Shown here: piece after piece, positions 13,622 through 21,617 of the stretch
How positions within the stretch are numbered: position 1 is the stretch's first letter
How the letters are laid out: every line of letters starts with the position of its first letter
Source: Reyranella sp.
GTDB taxonomy: Bacteria; Pseudomonadota; Alphaproteobacteria; Reyranellales; Reyranellaceae
Reading direction: 5' to 3'
Length of the DNA: 64,000 nt
NCBI GenBank assembly: GCA_029946105.1
Contig: JAQSDW010000005.1
Location: 24,616-88,615, forward strand
The notes under the pieces: generated by a model
The model's database searches: none
Told to the model about the DNA's origin: nothing
Seen by the model: the letters and a program-made list of their open reading frames with translations, nothing else
Position numbers and translations under genes: made by a program

Positions 13622-14725
13622 ATGAAAATTACCGACGTCACGCTCACGCTGTTCGCCTGGGACGATATTCCCCCGACCACTTACGGCGCGCACAGCCGCT
13701 TCTCGGGATCGAGCGCTTTAGGGCTGCTGCGGATCGTCACCGACGAGGGCATCGAAGGTCATGCCTTCCTGGGCTCCGCGTCCAATTCGGCGACGACGGA
13801 CGGGCAGGGGCTCATCACCCACCTGAAGCCGATGCTGATGGGCCGCAATCCGCTCCATCGCGAAGCGCTCGTCCAGGATCTGTGGAAGAAGCAGCGGGCC
13901 TGCGGGGTGCGCGCGATTGGCGCGGCCGATGTGGCGCTGTGGGATCTCCTGGGCAAGGCGGTGGGCCAGCCGATCCATCGCCTGCTCGGCACCTATCGCG
14001 AATCGGTGCCGGCCTATGCGAGTTCGGCCGTGATGTCGTCGCCGACCGAATATGCCGAGGAAGCGGTGCGCTTCAAGGAAGGCGGCTGGGCTGCCTACAA
14101 GATCCATCCGCCGACGCGCTGGAAGGAAGACATCAAGGTCTGCGAAGCGGTGCGCCGCGCGGTCGGCGACTACACCATCATGCTCGATTCGACTTGGAGC
14201 TACGACTATCCCGCCGCGGTGCGCGTCGGCCGCGCCGTCGAGGAGATGGACTACCACTGGTACGAGGATCCGCTGGCCGACCAGGATATCTATAACTACG
14301 TGAAGCTGAAGCAGCAGCTCTCGATCCCGATCCTCGCCACCGAGTATCCCATCACCGGTCTCGATTCCTACCAGCCCTGGATCATGCTGCAGGCCACCGA
14401 CTTCTTGCGCGGCGATGTCGCGGTAAAGGGCGGCATCACGACTCTGGTGAAGACCGCGCATCTCGCCGAGGCCTTCCGCATGAACTACGAGGTCCATCAC
14501 GGGGGCAATTCGCTGAACAACGTCGCCAACCTGCATGTCATCGCCTCGATGAAGAACACGACGTTCTTCGAGGTGCTGCTGCCCGATGCGGCGCAGAAGT
14601 ACGGTCTCGAGACGGACATCGTCGTCGGCCGCGACGGCATGGTGCATGTGCCTAATGGCCCGGGCCTGGGCGCCGCCATCGACTTCGCACTGATCGAGCG
14701 GAAGAAGATCACCATACTCTCATGA
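13622..14725 (+). CDS. Enolase-superfamily enzyme, mandelate racemase type
   Basis: A 367-residue enzyme of the mandelate racemase/muconate lactonizing group. The capping domain occupies about 1-125 and the barrel the rest. Visible catalytic residues: Lys160 and His162 in YKIHP (a K-x-H variant of the second-strand motif), metal ligands Asp189 (MLDSTW), Glu215 (WYEDPL) and Glu241 (LATEYP), Asp265 on the sixth strand and His292/293 (VHHGGNS) on the seventh. This pattern fits acid-sugar dehydratases and racemases that abstract a proton next to a carboxylate. The substrate is unknown. Its TGA overlaps the next ATG, pairing it with an amidohydrolase, and it probably shares regulation with the 7808-12809 operon. 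Confidence 0.88.
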   Translation: MKITDVTLTLFAWDDIPPTTYGAHSRFSGSSALGLLRIVTDEGIEGHAFLGSASNSATTDGQGLITHLKPMLMGRNPLHREALVQDLWKKQRACGVRAIGAADVALWDLLGKAVGQPIHRLLGTYRESVPAYASSAVMSSPTEYAEEAVRFKEGGWAAYKIHPPTRWKEDIKVCEAVRRAVGDYTIMLDSTWSYDYPAAVRVGRAVEEMDYHWYEDPLADQDIYNYVKLKQQLSIPILATEYPITGLDSYQPWIMLQATDFLRGDVAVKGGITTLVKTAHLAEAFRMNYEVHHGGNSLNNVANLHVIASMKNTTFFEVLLPDAAQKYGLETDIVVGRDGMVHVPNGPGLGAAIDFALIERKKITILS

Positions 14726-15837
14726 TCATCGATTGCCACGCCCACATCTTCGCGCACTGGATCGGCGCCTGCGGACATCCGACGCGCGAGGTCCACAAGA
14801 GCTACCTGCAGCGCGTCGTCACACGGACGGTGGCGCCGACCTTCCGTCTCCGTGATGGAGCGCGCGCCGATACCAAGGCGCTGTTCCGGACCGGGGACGA
14901 GGGATGGAGCGGTCTCGCGGACGTCGATTTCCGCGTCGGCCGCTTCGGCCAGCTCGAGTTCACGCATGAGGGCGAGGACTACGGCATCCAGTACATGCCT
15001 GTGGGCATGCAGGAGCAGGTGGCGCCGCCGGAGCTGATACTGGCCCAGATGATGAACGCCGGCGTCGATCACTGCGTGCTGCAGGCAGGCGGCGGGTACG
15101 GGGCGATGACCGAGATGAACGCCTTTGCCGGCCATCAGTATCCCGGGCGGATGACCGGGCTGATGCATGTCGACGAGGCGATGGCGGGCAGGCCCGAGCA
15201 GCTCGTGCAGGTCGATCACGCCTTCGATGTGCTGAAGCTGCGCGGGCTCTATTTCAACGTCGATTCGCTCAGCCGCCACGGCTGGCCGTGGGCGCTCGAC
15301 GCGCCGCAGATGGAACCGTTCTGGGACAAGCTAGCGCGGCGGGGCATCCTGCTCTGCTTCGAGATCAGCTCGGGGCCGGGCTACGACATGGCGAGCTACA
15401 TGGCGAATCTCACCGCGTTCGGCCGCGTGCTCGCGCGCCATCCGTCATTGCGTGTGCACATGGCGATGAGCCCGCCGATCGCGTTCTTTGCTCGCAACGG
15501 CCATTACGAGTTCCCCAACGAGGCGCTCGCCGTCTGGCGCCACGAGCCGATGGTGCTCGAGATGATGTTCCCGATCACCTATGGCGGCGTCTGGGACTAT
15601 CCCTACCCCGAGGCGCAGACGCTGATTGCCGACATGCGTGACAAGTTCGGCGCGGACCGCCTCATCTGGGGTTCCGACATGCCGAACGTCGAACGGTTCT
15701 GCACTTATAAGCAGTCGCTCGACTATGTGAGGCGGTACTGCCCGTTCCTGACCGCACGCGAAAAGGACCTGATCCTGGGCGAGACCTGCGCAGCCTTCTA
15801 CGGGATCGAACGCAAGAAAGTTGCCGTTGTGACCTAG
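14722..15837 (+). CDS. Amidohydrolase-family metal hydrolase/decarboxylase
   Basis: A 371-residue TIM-barrel protein of the amidohydrolase_2 (ACMSD-like) group. The N-terminal metal motif is IIDCHAHIF; HMAMSPPIAFF and the C-terminal LIWGSDMPNVERF supply later barrel residues, with an Asp expected to act as base. Members hydrolyse or decarboxylate small aromatic or dicarboxylic acids. It is coupled to the enolase-superfamily gene by ATGA overlap, so its substrate is probably the product of that enzyme. An insertion at about residues 50-100 (GARADTKALF to YGIQYMPVGM) is longer than in minimal members. It differs clearly from the other amidohydrolase of this locus. Confidence 0.85.
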   Translation: MIIDCHAHIFAHWIGACGHPTREVHKSYLQRVVTRTVAPTFRLRDGARADTKALFRTGDEGWSGLADVDFRVGRFGQLEFTHEGEDYGIQYMPVGMQEQVAPPELILAQMMNAGVDHCVLQAGGGYGAMTEMNAFAGHQYPGRMTGLMHVDEAMAGRPEQLVQVDHAFDVLKLRGLYFNVDSLSRHGWPWALDAPQMEPFWDKLARRGILLCFEISSGPGYDMASYMANLTAFGRVLARHPSLRVHMAMSPPIAFFARNGHYEFPNEALAVWRHEPMVLEMMFPITYGGVWDYPYPEAQTLIADMRDKFGADRLIWGSDMPNVERFCTYKQSLDYVRRYCPFLTAREKDLILGETCAAFYGIERKKVAVVT

Positions 15838-15895
15838 CAACTCGCTGTCGGTTGGAGCGTTGAGCAGGGACCCACCATTTTGCAGGAGGTCTGTC

Positions 15896-16228
15896 ATGAA
15901 ACGCATACTGCTGACACTTGCGCTGGTCACCACCACCGGCACGGCCTACGCCCAGTCGATGCCGTCGTCCGAGCCGCTCGATCCGAACGGCCGTCCCTTG
16001 ATCGGTCGGAGCGACTGGGTGCGCCAGCCCGGCGACCAGCCGTCAGGCAGCGTCGGGGCCAATGCGGGTGTAAATACCAATGCGGGCGCAAATGCCAATG
16101 CCGACATAGCAACGGCGCCGAGTGGACCGCGTGCGCCTGCGCTCAAGGACGAGTTCGGTTTCCGCTACGACGATCAGGGCAATCGCCTCGACGCGCGCGG
16201 CAACATCATTTCGCCGCAGACCCGCTAG
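15896..16228 (+). CDS. Small secreted protein with Asn/Ala repeats, unknown function
   Basis: A 110-residue protein I do not recognise. Residues 1-19 are a clear signal peptide ending TAYA, and a strong ribosome-binding site (GGAGG) precedes the ATG, so an upstream reading from 15860 is unlikely. The mature part starts with a Pro/Ser-rich stretch (LDPNGRPLIGRSDW), followed by a low-complexity run of Asn-Ala-Gly units (about residues 58-78) and a short tail whose FRYDDQGNRLDARGN recalls RHS/YD-like wording but is too short to call. It is probably periplasmic or surface-linked. It stands alone between the hydrolase gene and the YaiI-like gene. Confidence 0.7.
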   Translation: MKRILLTLALVTTTGTAYAQSMPSSEPLDPNGRPLIGRSDWVRQPGDQPSGSVGANAGVNTNAGANANADIATAPSGPRAPALKDEFGFRYDDQGNRLDARGNIISPQTR

Positions 16229-16407
16229 CAAGACCCGTTAGCAAGACCCAGAACTACCAACCGGCGTCGCACAGCAACATGCTGGCGGCGCCGGGCCTTG
16301 TTCGGGATCATTCCCGGTGGTGATCTTGCGGTGTTCACAGGAGGACACCGCATAGTGGGAAGCGCGCCGCATCTTCGCCTCGTCCCGAAGCTCCACGGCT
16401 TCTGAGC
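16229..16407 (+). other. Gap with SD-bearing hairpin and 16-codon reading frame
   Basis: This 179-base gap before the YaiI-like gene holds a perfect 7-bp stem, GCGGTGT (16328-16334) with ACACCGC (16345-16351), whose 10-base loop contains AGGAGG. Ten bases after that sequence a GTG opens a 16-codon frame (16355-16405) that ends two bases before the GTG of the next gene. It could be a leader peptide with a hidden ribosome-binding site, or chance. Confidence 0.3.
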
Positions 16408-16878
16408 GTGGATATCTCGATCTACATCGATGCCGATGCCTGTCCGGTGAAGGCTGAGATCTATCGCGTCGCCGAGCGCTACAGTCTCAAGGTCTTCGTC
16501 GTCAGCAATTCCTACATCAATGTGCCGCGCGACCCGCGCCACGAACTCATCGTCGTGAGCGATGGTTTCGATGCTGCCGACAACTGGATCGCCGAGCGCG
16601 CCGGCTCGGGCGACATCGTGATCACCGCCGACATTCCCTTGGCCGACCGTAGTCTCAAGAAGGGCGCGGCGGCGATCGGCTCGACAGGCGTGGCTTTCAC
16701 GCTGTCGTCGATCGGCATGGCGATGGCCAACCGAGAGCTGATGTCGAACCTGCGCGCCATGGGCGAGGTGACGGGTGGGCCGAAACCCATGGCCGCTCGC
16801 GACCGCTCGCGCTTTCTGTCGACACTCGATGAGACGATCCAGAAAATCCGGAAACAAAATAAGGGAGGAACATCATGA
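16408..16878 (+). CDS. YaiI/YqxD-family protein (UPF0178)
   Basis: A 156-residue protein of the widespread UPF0178 family, which has a PIN-like (NYN-type) fold. The diagnostic start [21 protein letters not shown] is present, followed by [33 protein letters not shown], where the acidic residues would bind metal in a nuclease-like site, and the C-terminal [15 protein letters not shown]. Its role in the cell is not established; a nuclease activity is a structural inference. The start is a GTG, as the family motif begins at once. The end overlaps an ATG (ATGA) that opens only the relic reading frame that follows. Confidence 0.88.
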   Translation: MDISIYIDADACPVKAEIYRVAERYSLKVFVVSNSYINVPRDPRHELIVVSDGFDAADNWIAERAGSGDIVITADIPLADRSLKKGAAAIGSTGVAFTLSSIGMAMANRELMSNLRAMGEVTGGPKPMAARDRSRFLSTLDETIQKIRKQNKGGTS

Positions 16879-17044
16879 TCCGGCTCGCAACACGTCACCC
16901 CCAGGTCGTCGCGATCCTGAGCGCCGCCATGGAGAAGGTGCCGAAGGACCCGGTCGTGATCGAGCGCTTCGCCGGCATGGGCGGCGAGCTCGACCCGCAT
17001 GGACGCCCGTCATTCAGAAGGTGAATATCAAGCTCGACAAATGA
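16875..17044 (+). pseudogene. Relic of a Bug/TctC-type binding-protein gene
   Basis: Two short reading frames together spell the C-terminus of a tripartite-tricarboxylate (Bug/TctC) solute-binding protein. The first frame (ATG 16875 to TGA 17024) reads VVAILSAAMEKVPKDPVVIE then RFAGMGGELDP, like the family's penultimate helix and the GGEP region. The second frame (from 17000 to the TGA at 17044) reads WTPVIQKVNIKLDK, like the family's very end. The linker that normally joins them (about 15-20 residues) is missing, and the frame changes at the junction. This looks like an internal deletion in a gene already cut at its 5' end. A good Shine-Dalgarno sequence in front of the ATG belongs to the 3' end of the YaiI-like gene. 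Confidence 0.6.
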
Positions 17045-18634
17045 CTACTTGTCGAGCCAGACGTCCTCGAAGCGGAAGCCGTTGTAGACGCTGTTCACGT
17101 TGGCGACGTAGCCCTTGACGAAGGGCTGCATGCAGATCGCGGCGCGGTTCCACATGACGATCGGCCGCGCGCCGTCCTCGAGCAGCTTCTTGTCGATTTC
17201 CCACACGATCTTCTTGCGCTTCTCGAGGTCGGTCTCCTGGCTCTGCACGTCGAACAGCCTCTCGATCTCGGGATTGCAGTAGCCGGTATAGTTGCGCTCC
17301 GACTTGCAGGAGAAGTTCTCGTAGTAGTTCTGGTCGGGGTCGTCGACACCGTTGCCGGTGGTGTTGAGGCCGAGCTGGTAGTCCTTGCGCGTCACCTTGG
17401 GAAACCATTGCGTCGTCTCGATGATGTCGACGTCGGCATCGATCCAGATGTCCTTGAGCTGGCTGGCCAGGATGACCGCCGGATCCTTGTAGAGCGAGAT
17501 GCCGCGGGTCGCGATCTTGAGCTTGAGATGCTTGTCGGGGCCGTAACCTGCTTTCTTCATCAGGGCGCGGGCTTCCTCGCGATTCTTCTCCACGTTGGTG
17601 CCGTAGCCCGGCACGCTGCGCAGCATCTCTTCCGGCATGCCCCAGATGCCATCCTTGAGCGGCTGCATGGTGCCGCCGTCCTGGGCATCACCCTGATTGA
17701 GGATGTCGATGAAGGCCTTGCGATCCATGGCGAGCGTCAGTGCCCTGCGCAGATCGACGTTGTCGAACGGTGGCGCATCACGATTGACGATCAGGTTGGT
17801 GCTGTTGTTCATCGACGTGACCTGGCACTGGGCGCTGGGCAGCTGGGCCCGGACGTCCTTGAGCAGTGGCATGGTCACTTCCCACGGAAAGGTGATGTCG
17901 AAACGCCCGGCCATGAAGCCAAGGATCGCGGTGCCGCGATTGGGCACGATGGTGAACTCGATGCCATCGAGGTAGGGCCTGCCCTTCTTCCAATAGTCGG
18001 TGTTTTTAGTGAGCTTGAGGCCTTCGTTCTGCTTGAATTCGACGAACTTGAAGGGGCCGGTGCCGATCGGCTTGGTGCGCATCTGCGGCGCCGGGACATG
18101 GCAGGGATAGATCGGCGAATAGCCCGACGCGAGCAGCGTCAGGATCGAGGGCTGCGGCCTCTTGAGGTGGATGGTCGCCTGAAAGTCACCGTCGGCCGTG
18201 ACACTGTCGACGTTGCCGTACCAGGACTGGCGCGGATTGGCGCGCAGCTTGGTCTCGGCCTTGCCCAGCAGCAGATCGAAGGTGCAGACCACGTCCTTGG
18301 CGGTGAAGGGCTTGCCGTCGTGCCACTTGACGCCTTCTTCGAGCTTGAAGGTGAGGGCCTTGTTGTCGGCGCTCCAGCTCCACGATTTGGCGAGGTCGGG
18401 CACGATCGTTTGCGCGCCGTTCTGCGGCTTGCTCTGGTCGAACAGCACCAGGTTGTTCATCACCGACATGATCGGGATGACCGTCGAATTCGTCGCCGTT
18501 TCGTGGATCGACAGGGTTGGCGGATTGTCGCGGTGATACATCTTGAGGACGCCACCGCTCTTTTGAGCCAGTGCAGCACCCGTAGAACACGCAAAGGCGG
18601 CTAACATACCACCAAGCAAAAGCACTGGCCGCAT
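17045..18634 (-). CDS. Peptide/nickel-type ABC substrate-binding protein (SBP_bac_5), copy 2
   Basis: A 529-residue periplasmic binding protein with a 23-residue signal peptide (ending AALA, then QKSGG). SBP_bac_5 landmarks include LVLFDQ, PDLAKSWSWS, ALTFKLEEGVKWHDGKPFTAKDVVCTF and LRRALTLAMDRKAFI. Members bind peptides, opines, nickel complexes or other oligomeric ligands. It is a close paralogue of the protein encoded just upstream at 18718-20310: both end with FRFEDVWLD and share long stretches such as NYYENFSC/TFYENFSC. No permease or ATPase is adjacent, so the partner transporter must be elsewhere. A strong GGGAGGA precedes the ATG, and it is likely cotranscribed with its paralogue. Confidence 0.9.
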   Translation of the reverse strand: MRPVLLLGGMLAAFACSTGAALAQKSGGVLKMYHRDNPPTLSIHETATNSTVIPIMSVMNNLVLFDQSKPQNGAQTIVPDLAKSWSWSADNKALTFKLEEGVKWHDGKPFTAKDVVCTFDLLLGKAETKLRANPRQSWYGNVDSVTADGDFQATIHLKRPQPSILTLLASGYSPIYPCHVPAPQMRTKPIGTGPFKFVEFKQNEGLKLTKNTDYWKKGRPYLDGIEFTIVPNRGTAILGFMAGRFDITFPWEVTMPLLKDVRAQLPSAQCQVTSMNNSTNLIVNRDAPPFDNVDLRRALTLAMDRKAFIDILNQGDAQDGGTMQPLKDGIWGMPEEMLRSVPGYGTNVEKNREEARALMKKAGYGPDKHLKLKIATRGISLYKDPAVILASQLKDIWIDADVDIIETTQWFPKVTRKDYQLGLNTTGNGVDDPDQNYYENFSCKSERNYTGYCNPEIERLFDVQSQETDLEKRKKIVWEIDKKLLEDGARPIVMWNRAAICMQPFVKGYVANVNSVYNGFRFEDVWLDK

Positions 18635-18717
18635 CTCGTTTCCTCCCGTCGGTTTCCTCCTGAGCGCGCCGCATGTCGAGCCGCAGCGTCGTCAGAGGAA
18701 GCAGTCTAGCGCACGGC

Positions 18718-20310
18718 CTAGAGCCGGTCGAGCCAGACGTCCTCGAAGCGGAAACCGTTGGACATGCTGTTGACGTTGGCAACGAAGCCCTTGACGTAGG
18801 ACTGCCAGCAGGTAGAGGCACGATTCCACATGATCGGCGGTCGTGCGCCGTCGGCCAGGAGGCGGGCATCGATCTCCGAGACCAGTTCGCGGCGCTTGTC
18901 GATGTTGATCTCGGCCGACTGGATGTCGAACAGCCGCTCGATCTCGGGGTTGCAGTAGCCGGTCAGGTTGCGCTCCGAGCGGCAGGAGAAATTCTCGTAG
19001 AAGGTCTGGTCGGGATCATCGACGCCGTTGTCCGTGGTATTGAGGGCGATGGCATAGTCCTTGCGGCTGAGCCGGGTGTACCAGTGCGAGGTCTCGACGA
19101 CGTCGAGCGTTGCGTTGATGTGGATCTCCCTGAGCTGGTCGATCAGGACCTGTGCCGGGCTCTTGTAGGGTGCAATGCCGCGCGTCAGGACTTTCAACGT
19201 CAGCGGCCGTTCCGGACCGTAGCCCGCCTTGACCATGAGCGCCCGGGCCCGGTCGCGATTTTCCGCCACGTCGGATCCGTAGCCTTCGATGGCGGCCAGC
19301 TTCTCGGGCGGCAACCCCCAAAGGCCGTCGCCGGGCGGCTGGAGAGTGCCGCCGATCTCGGCCTCTCCTTCGCTGAGGACGGCGATGAAGGCCTTGCGAT
19401 CGAGCGCGAGCGTCAATGCCCGGCGGATGTCGGGCTTGTCGAACGGTGGCGCGTCGCGATTCACCAGCAGATTCGTGTTGCTGTTCATCGACGTGGTTTC
19501 GCACGTCAACTTCGATGATCGCCGCCTGGCATCCTTGAGCATCGGAACGGTCACCTCCCAAGGGAAGGTCATGTCGAAACGTCCGGCCGTGAGGCTCAGC
19601 AAGGCGGTCGAGGAGCTGTTGACGATGCTGAACTCGATGCCGTCGAGAAAGGGCCGGTCCGGCTTCCAGTAGTCCAGGTTGCGCACCAGCTTGACGCGGT
19701 CGAAGGGCACGAAGGAGTCGAACTTGAACGGACCCGTGCCGATCGGCCGGGTGCGCATCTGGCTGGTCGGAATGTGGCAGGGGTAGATCGGCGAAAAGCC
19801 CGAAGCGAGCAGCGACAGAAGCGATGGTTGCGGCCGGTTGAGGTAGACAGTGACCTCGTAGTCGTTGGCGCTGTGGATGTAGTTGATGTTGCGGTACCAC
19901 GCGGCGCGCGGGTTGCTCCGCAGCCTGTCGCGGGCCCGGCCGGCCAGCAGGTTGAAGGTGCATTCCACATCGGCCGAGGTGAAGGGCAGTCCATCGTGCC
20001 ACCGAACGCTCCGCCTCAGCTTGAACGTGAGTTCGGTTCCGTCGTCGTTCCAGCTCCACGCTTCAGCGAGGTCGGGCACGATCGACGTCTCGCTGTTCCG
20101 GGCGGTGGCCTGATCGAACAGGACGAGATTGTTGAACACCGGCATGAAGGGCACGACGGTCGAGGCCGCCGACTCCTCGTGGATCGAGGTGCTGGGGGGA
20201 TTGTCGCGTTGGAACACGCGCAGCACGCCACCGCTTTTCTGGGCAAATGCGGTCCCGCTCGAAAGCAGTATCGCGGCCATGATGCCGCCGATCAGGACGC
20301 TCGAACGCAT
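18718..20310 (-). CDS. Peptide/nickel-type ABC substrate-binding protein (SBP_bac_5), copy 1
   Basis: A 530-residue paralogue of the downstream binding protein, with a 23-residue signal peptide (ending TAFA, then QKSGG). It shows the same SBP_bac_5 blocks: LVLFDQA, PDLAEAWSWN, LTFKLRRSVRWHDGLPFTSA and LRRALTLALDR-like sequence IRRALTLALDRKAFI. The two genes are 83 bp apart on the minus strand and look like an old tandem duplication, with divergence spread along the whole length, including the ligand lobe. The difference may give the cell two ligand specificities for one transporter. A 165-bp gap upstream (20311-20475) separates it from the oxidoreductase gene and should hold its promoter; no convincing consensus was found there. 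Confidence 0.9.
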   Translation of the reverse strand: MRSSVLIGGIMAAILLSSGTAFAQKSGGVLRVFQRDNPPSTSIHEESAASTVVPFMPVFNNLVLFDQATARNSETSIVPDLAEAWSWNDDGTELTFKLRRSVRWHDGLPFTSADVECTFNLLAGRARDRLRSNPRAAWYRNINYIHSANDYEVTVYLNRPQPSLLSLLASGFSPIYPCHIPTSQMRTRPIGTGPFKFDSFVPFDRVKLVRNLDYWKPDRPFLDGIEFSIVNSSSTALLSLTAGRFDMTFPWEVTVPMLKDARRRSSKLTCETTSMNSNTNLLVNRDAPPFDKPDIRRALTLALDRKAFIAVLSEGEAEIGGTLQPPGDGLWGLPPEKLAAIEGYGSDVAENRDRARALMVKAGYGPERPLTLKVLTRGIAPYKSPAQVLIDQLREIHINATLDVVETSHWYTRLSRKDYAIALNTTDNGVDDPDQTFYENFSCRSERNLTGYCNPEIERLFDIQSAEINIDKRRELVSEIDARLLADGARPPIMWNRASTCWQSYVKGFVANVNSMSNGFRFEDVWLDRL

Positions 20311-20475
20311 GCCAGTACCCTTACGTCCGGACCCGGACGGCCGCTCCCCGTACCTTTAATGGCAGAGTACATCGGTTGAGCGCCGCCGATAGCCCAATTC
20401 GTGCACATCCGATGGGCGTCACAGAATGGTGAGGGGGTGGCACGGTCAGAAGAAACAATTAATACAATGCACGTA

Positions 20476-21555
20476 TCATGCGGCTTTCGTTCGCCGCATG
20501 GCGCTGGAGTAGCGCGGGCAGACCTCTTGGGCAAAGCGGGTCATCATGCGCTGGCGCAGCTCGATCGGCGTGCCGGGCGTGGCACATGAGACCATGAAAT
20601 AATTGAAGCCGAGGGCGGCCAGGGCGTCGATCCGCCGGCAGATCGTCTCGGGGCTGCCGACCAGGTTGGAGTCCATGAACGGCCCCAGTTCGCCCGGGTC
20701 AGTGAGCTTGCGCAGGTTGGCGAACATGCGGCTGAAGTCCTGGTACTCCGGGATGTCGGCCCATGGGTTGGCGTCGGATTCGTAGTGTGTGCACTGAAGG
20801 TCGAAGTAGGGCGGGTAGTGATGGCGGCCGAGCGCGCGCGCCTCCTCGTCGGTGTCGGCGATGAACATCTTGACCGAGATCGGCAGGGTCGCATCGCGGG
20901 CGGCAGCACCTGCCCGGGCCCGCCAGCGCTCGAGGATCTTGGCCAGCAGCTTGTCGGGAAAGGTCGAGAGGCAGATCGGCGCCACGCCGAGATCGCCCAT
21001 CACCTCGGCGCTCGCCGGGCTGCCGATGGCGCCGTAGAACCGCACCTTCTTGGCGACCGGCTCGGGCCGGATGCGGATCGGTTGGGCGACCTTCCAGAAT
21101 TGTCCGTCGTGGGTGAAGGGCTCGCCCGCCAGGCCTTTCTCGACGATGCGGTAGCATTCGGCGAAGCGGGCGCGGGCCTCGTTCATGTCGACGTTGTAGG
21201 CGTCGTACTCCATCTTGGCGGTGCCGCGGCCGATACCGAGATGCAAAGTGCCGTTCGTCATGCTGTTCAGCATGGCGATTTCCTCGGCCAGCCGCAGCGG
21301 GTGGTACCAGGGCAACACCAGCACCGAGGTGCCGAGCGAGAGATCGGGAAAGGCCGCCGCGATATGGGCCATGAACAGCAGCGGGCTCGGCGTCGGGTAA
21401 TAGTCGCTGAAATGGTGTTCGAGCAGCCAGGCGGCGTCGAAGCCCAGCTTCTGGCCCAGCGCGCAATCGTCCATGACCTCGCGGTAGAGCGCCTGGTCCG
21501 ACTTGTGAACGTCGCTGGCTGGTGCTGCCTGAAATCCGAACGCGATATCGTTCAT
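20476..21555 (-). CDS. LLM-class flavin-dependent oxidoreductase (luciferase-like)
   Basis: A 359-residue TIM-barrel monooxygenase of the bacterial luciferase superfamily. Typical blocks: GFDAAWLLEHHFSDYYPTPS, LGTSVLVLPWYHPLRLAEEIAMLN, GRGTAKMEYDAYNVDMNEAR and GSPETICRRIDALAALGFNYF. These proteins use reduced FMN, supplied by a separate reductase, to oxidise small organic substrates such as alkanesulfonates, terpenes or chelators. The gene diverges from an Fe(III)-type ABC transporter across 62 bp containing a palindrome, which hints at a shared substrate such as a metal chelate or phosphonate. An 8-bp hairpin (20477-20484 with 20493-20500) lies at its stop and may help terminate transcription. 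Confidence 0.85.
   Translation of the reverse strand: MNDIAFGFQAAPASDVHKSDQALYREVMDDCALGQKLGFDAAWLLEHHFSDYYPTPSPLLFMAHIAAAFPDLSLGTSVLVLPWYHPLRLAEEIAMLNSMTNGTLHLGIGRGTAKMEYDAYNVDMNEARARFAECYRIVEKGLAGEPFTHDGQFWKVAQPIRIRPEPVAKKVRFYGAIGSPASAEVMGDLGVAPICLSTFPDKLLAKILERWRARAGAAARDATLPISVKMFIADTDEEARALGRHHYPPYFDLQCTHYESDANPWADIPEYQDFSRMFANLRKLTDPGELGPFMDSNLVGSPETICRRIDALAALGFNYFMVSCATPGTPIELRQRMMTRFAQEVCPRYSSAMRRTKAA
20477..20500 (-). terminator. Hairpin at the 3' end of the flavin oxidoreductase gene
   Basis: CATGCGGC (20477-20484) pairs perfectly with GCCGCATG (20493-20500) around an 8-base loop. On the minus strand it covers the last codons and the stop of the gene. No clear U-run follows, so a role as terminator is uncertain. 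Confidence 0.3.
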
Positions 21556-21579
21556 GCGACGTTTCCCCTCTTCGAACCC

Positions 21580-21595
21580 TGACTATATAAAGTCA
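21580..21595. promoter_or_regulatory. Palindrome between divergent genes
   Basis: TGACT-ATATAA-AGTCA is a perfect 5-bp inverted repeat with an AT-rich centre, midway between the divergent starts at 21555 and 21618. The centre could serve as a -10 element for either direction. A dimeric regulator acting on both the oxidoreductase and the ABC transporter is a plausible reading, but no regulator gene is adjacent. Confidence 0.4.
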
Positions 21596-21617
21596 CACGA
21601 TTGATGGGGAGGGCTGG

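Noticed and set aside
16875..17024. A short protein-coding gene of 49 residues with a good Shine-Dalgarno sequence
   Set aside because: Its sequence is the end of a TctC-type protein and continues in another frame, so a gene relic is the better explanation.
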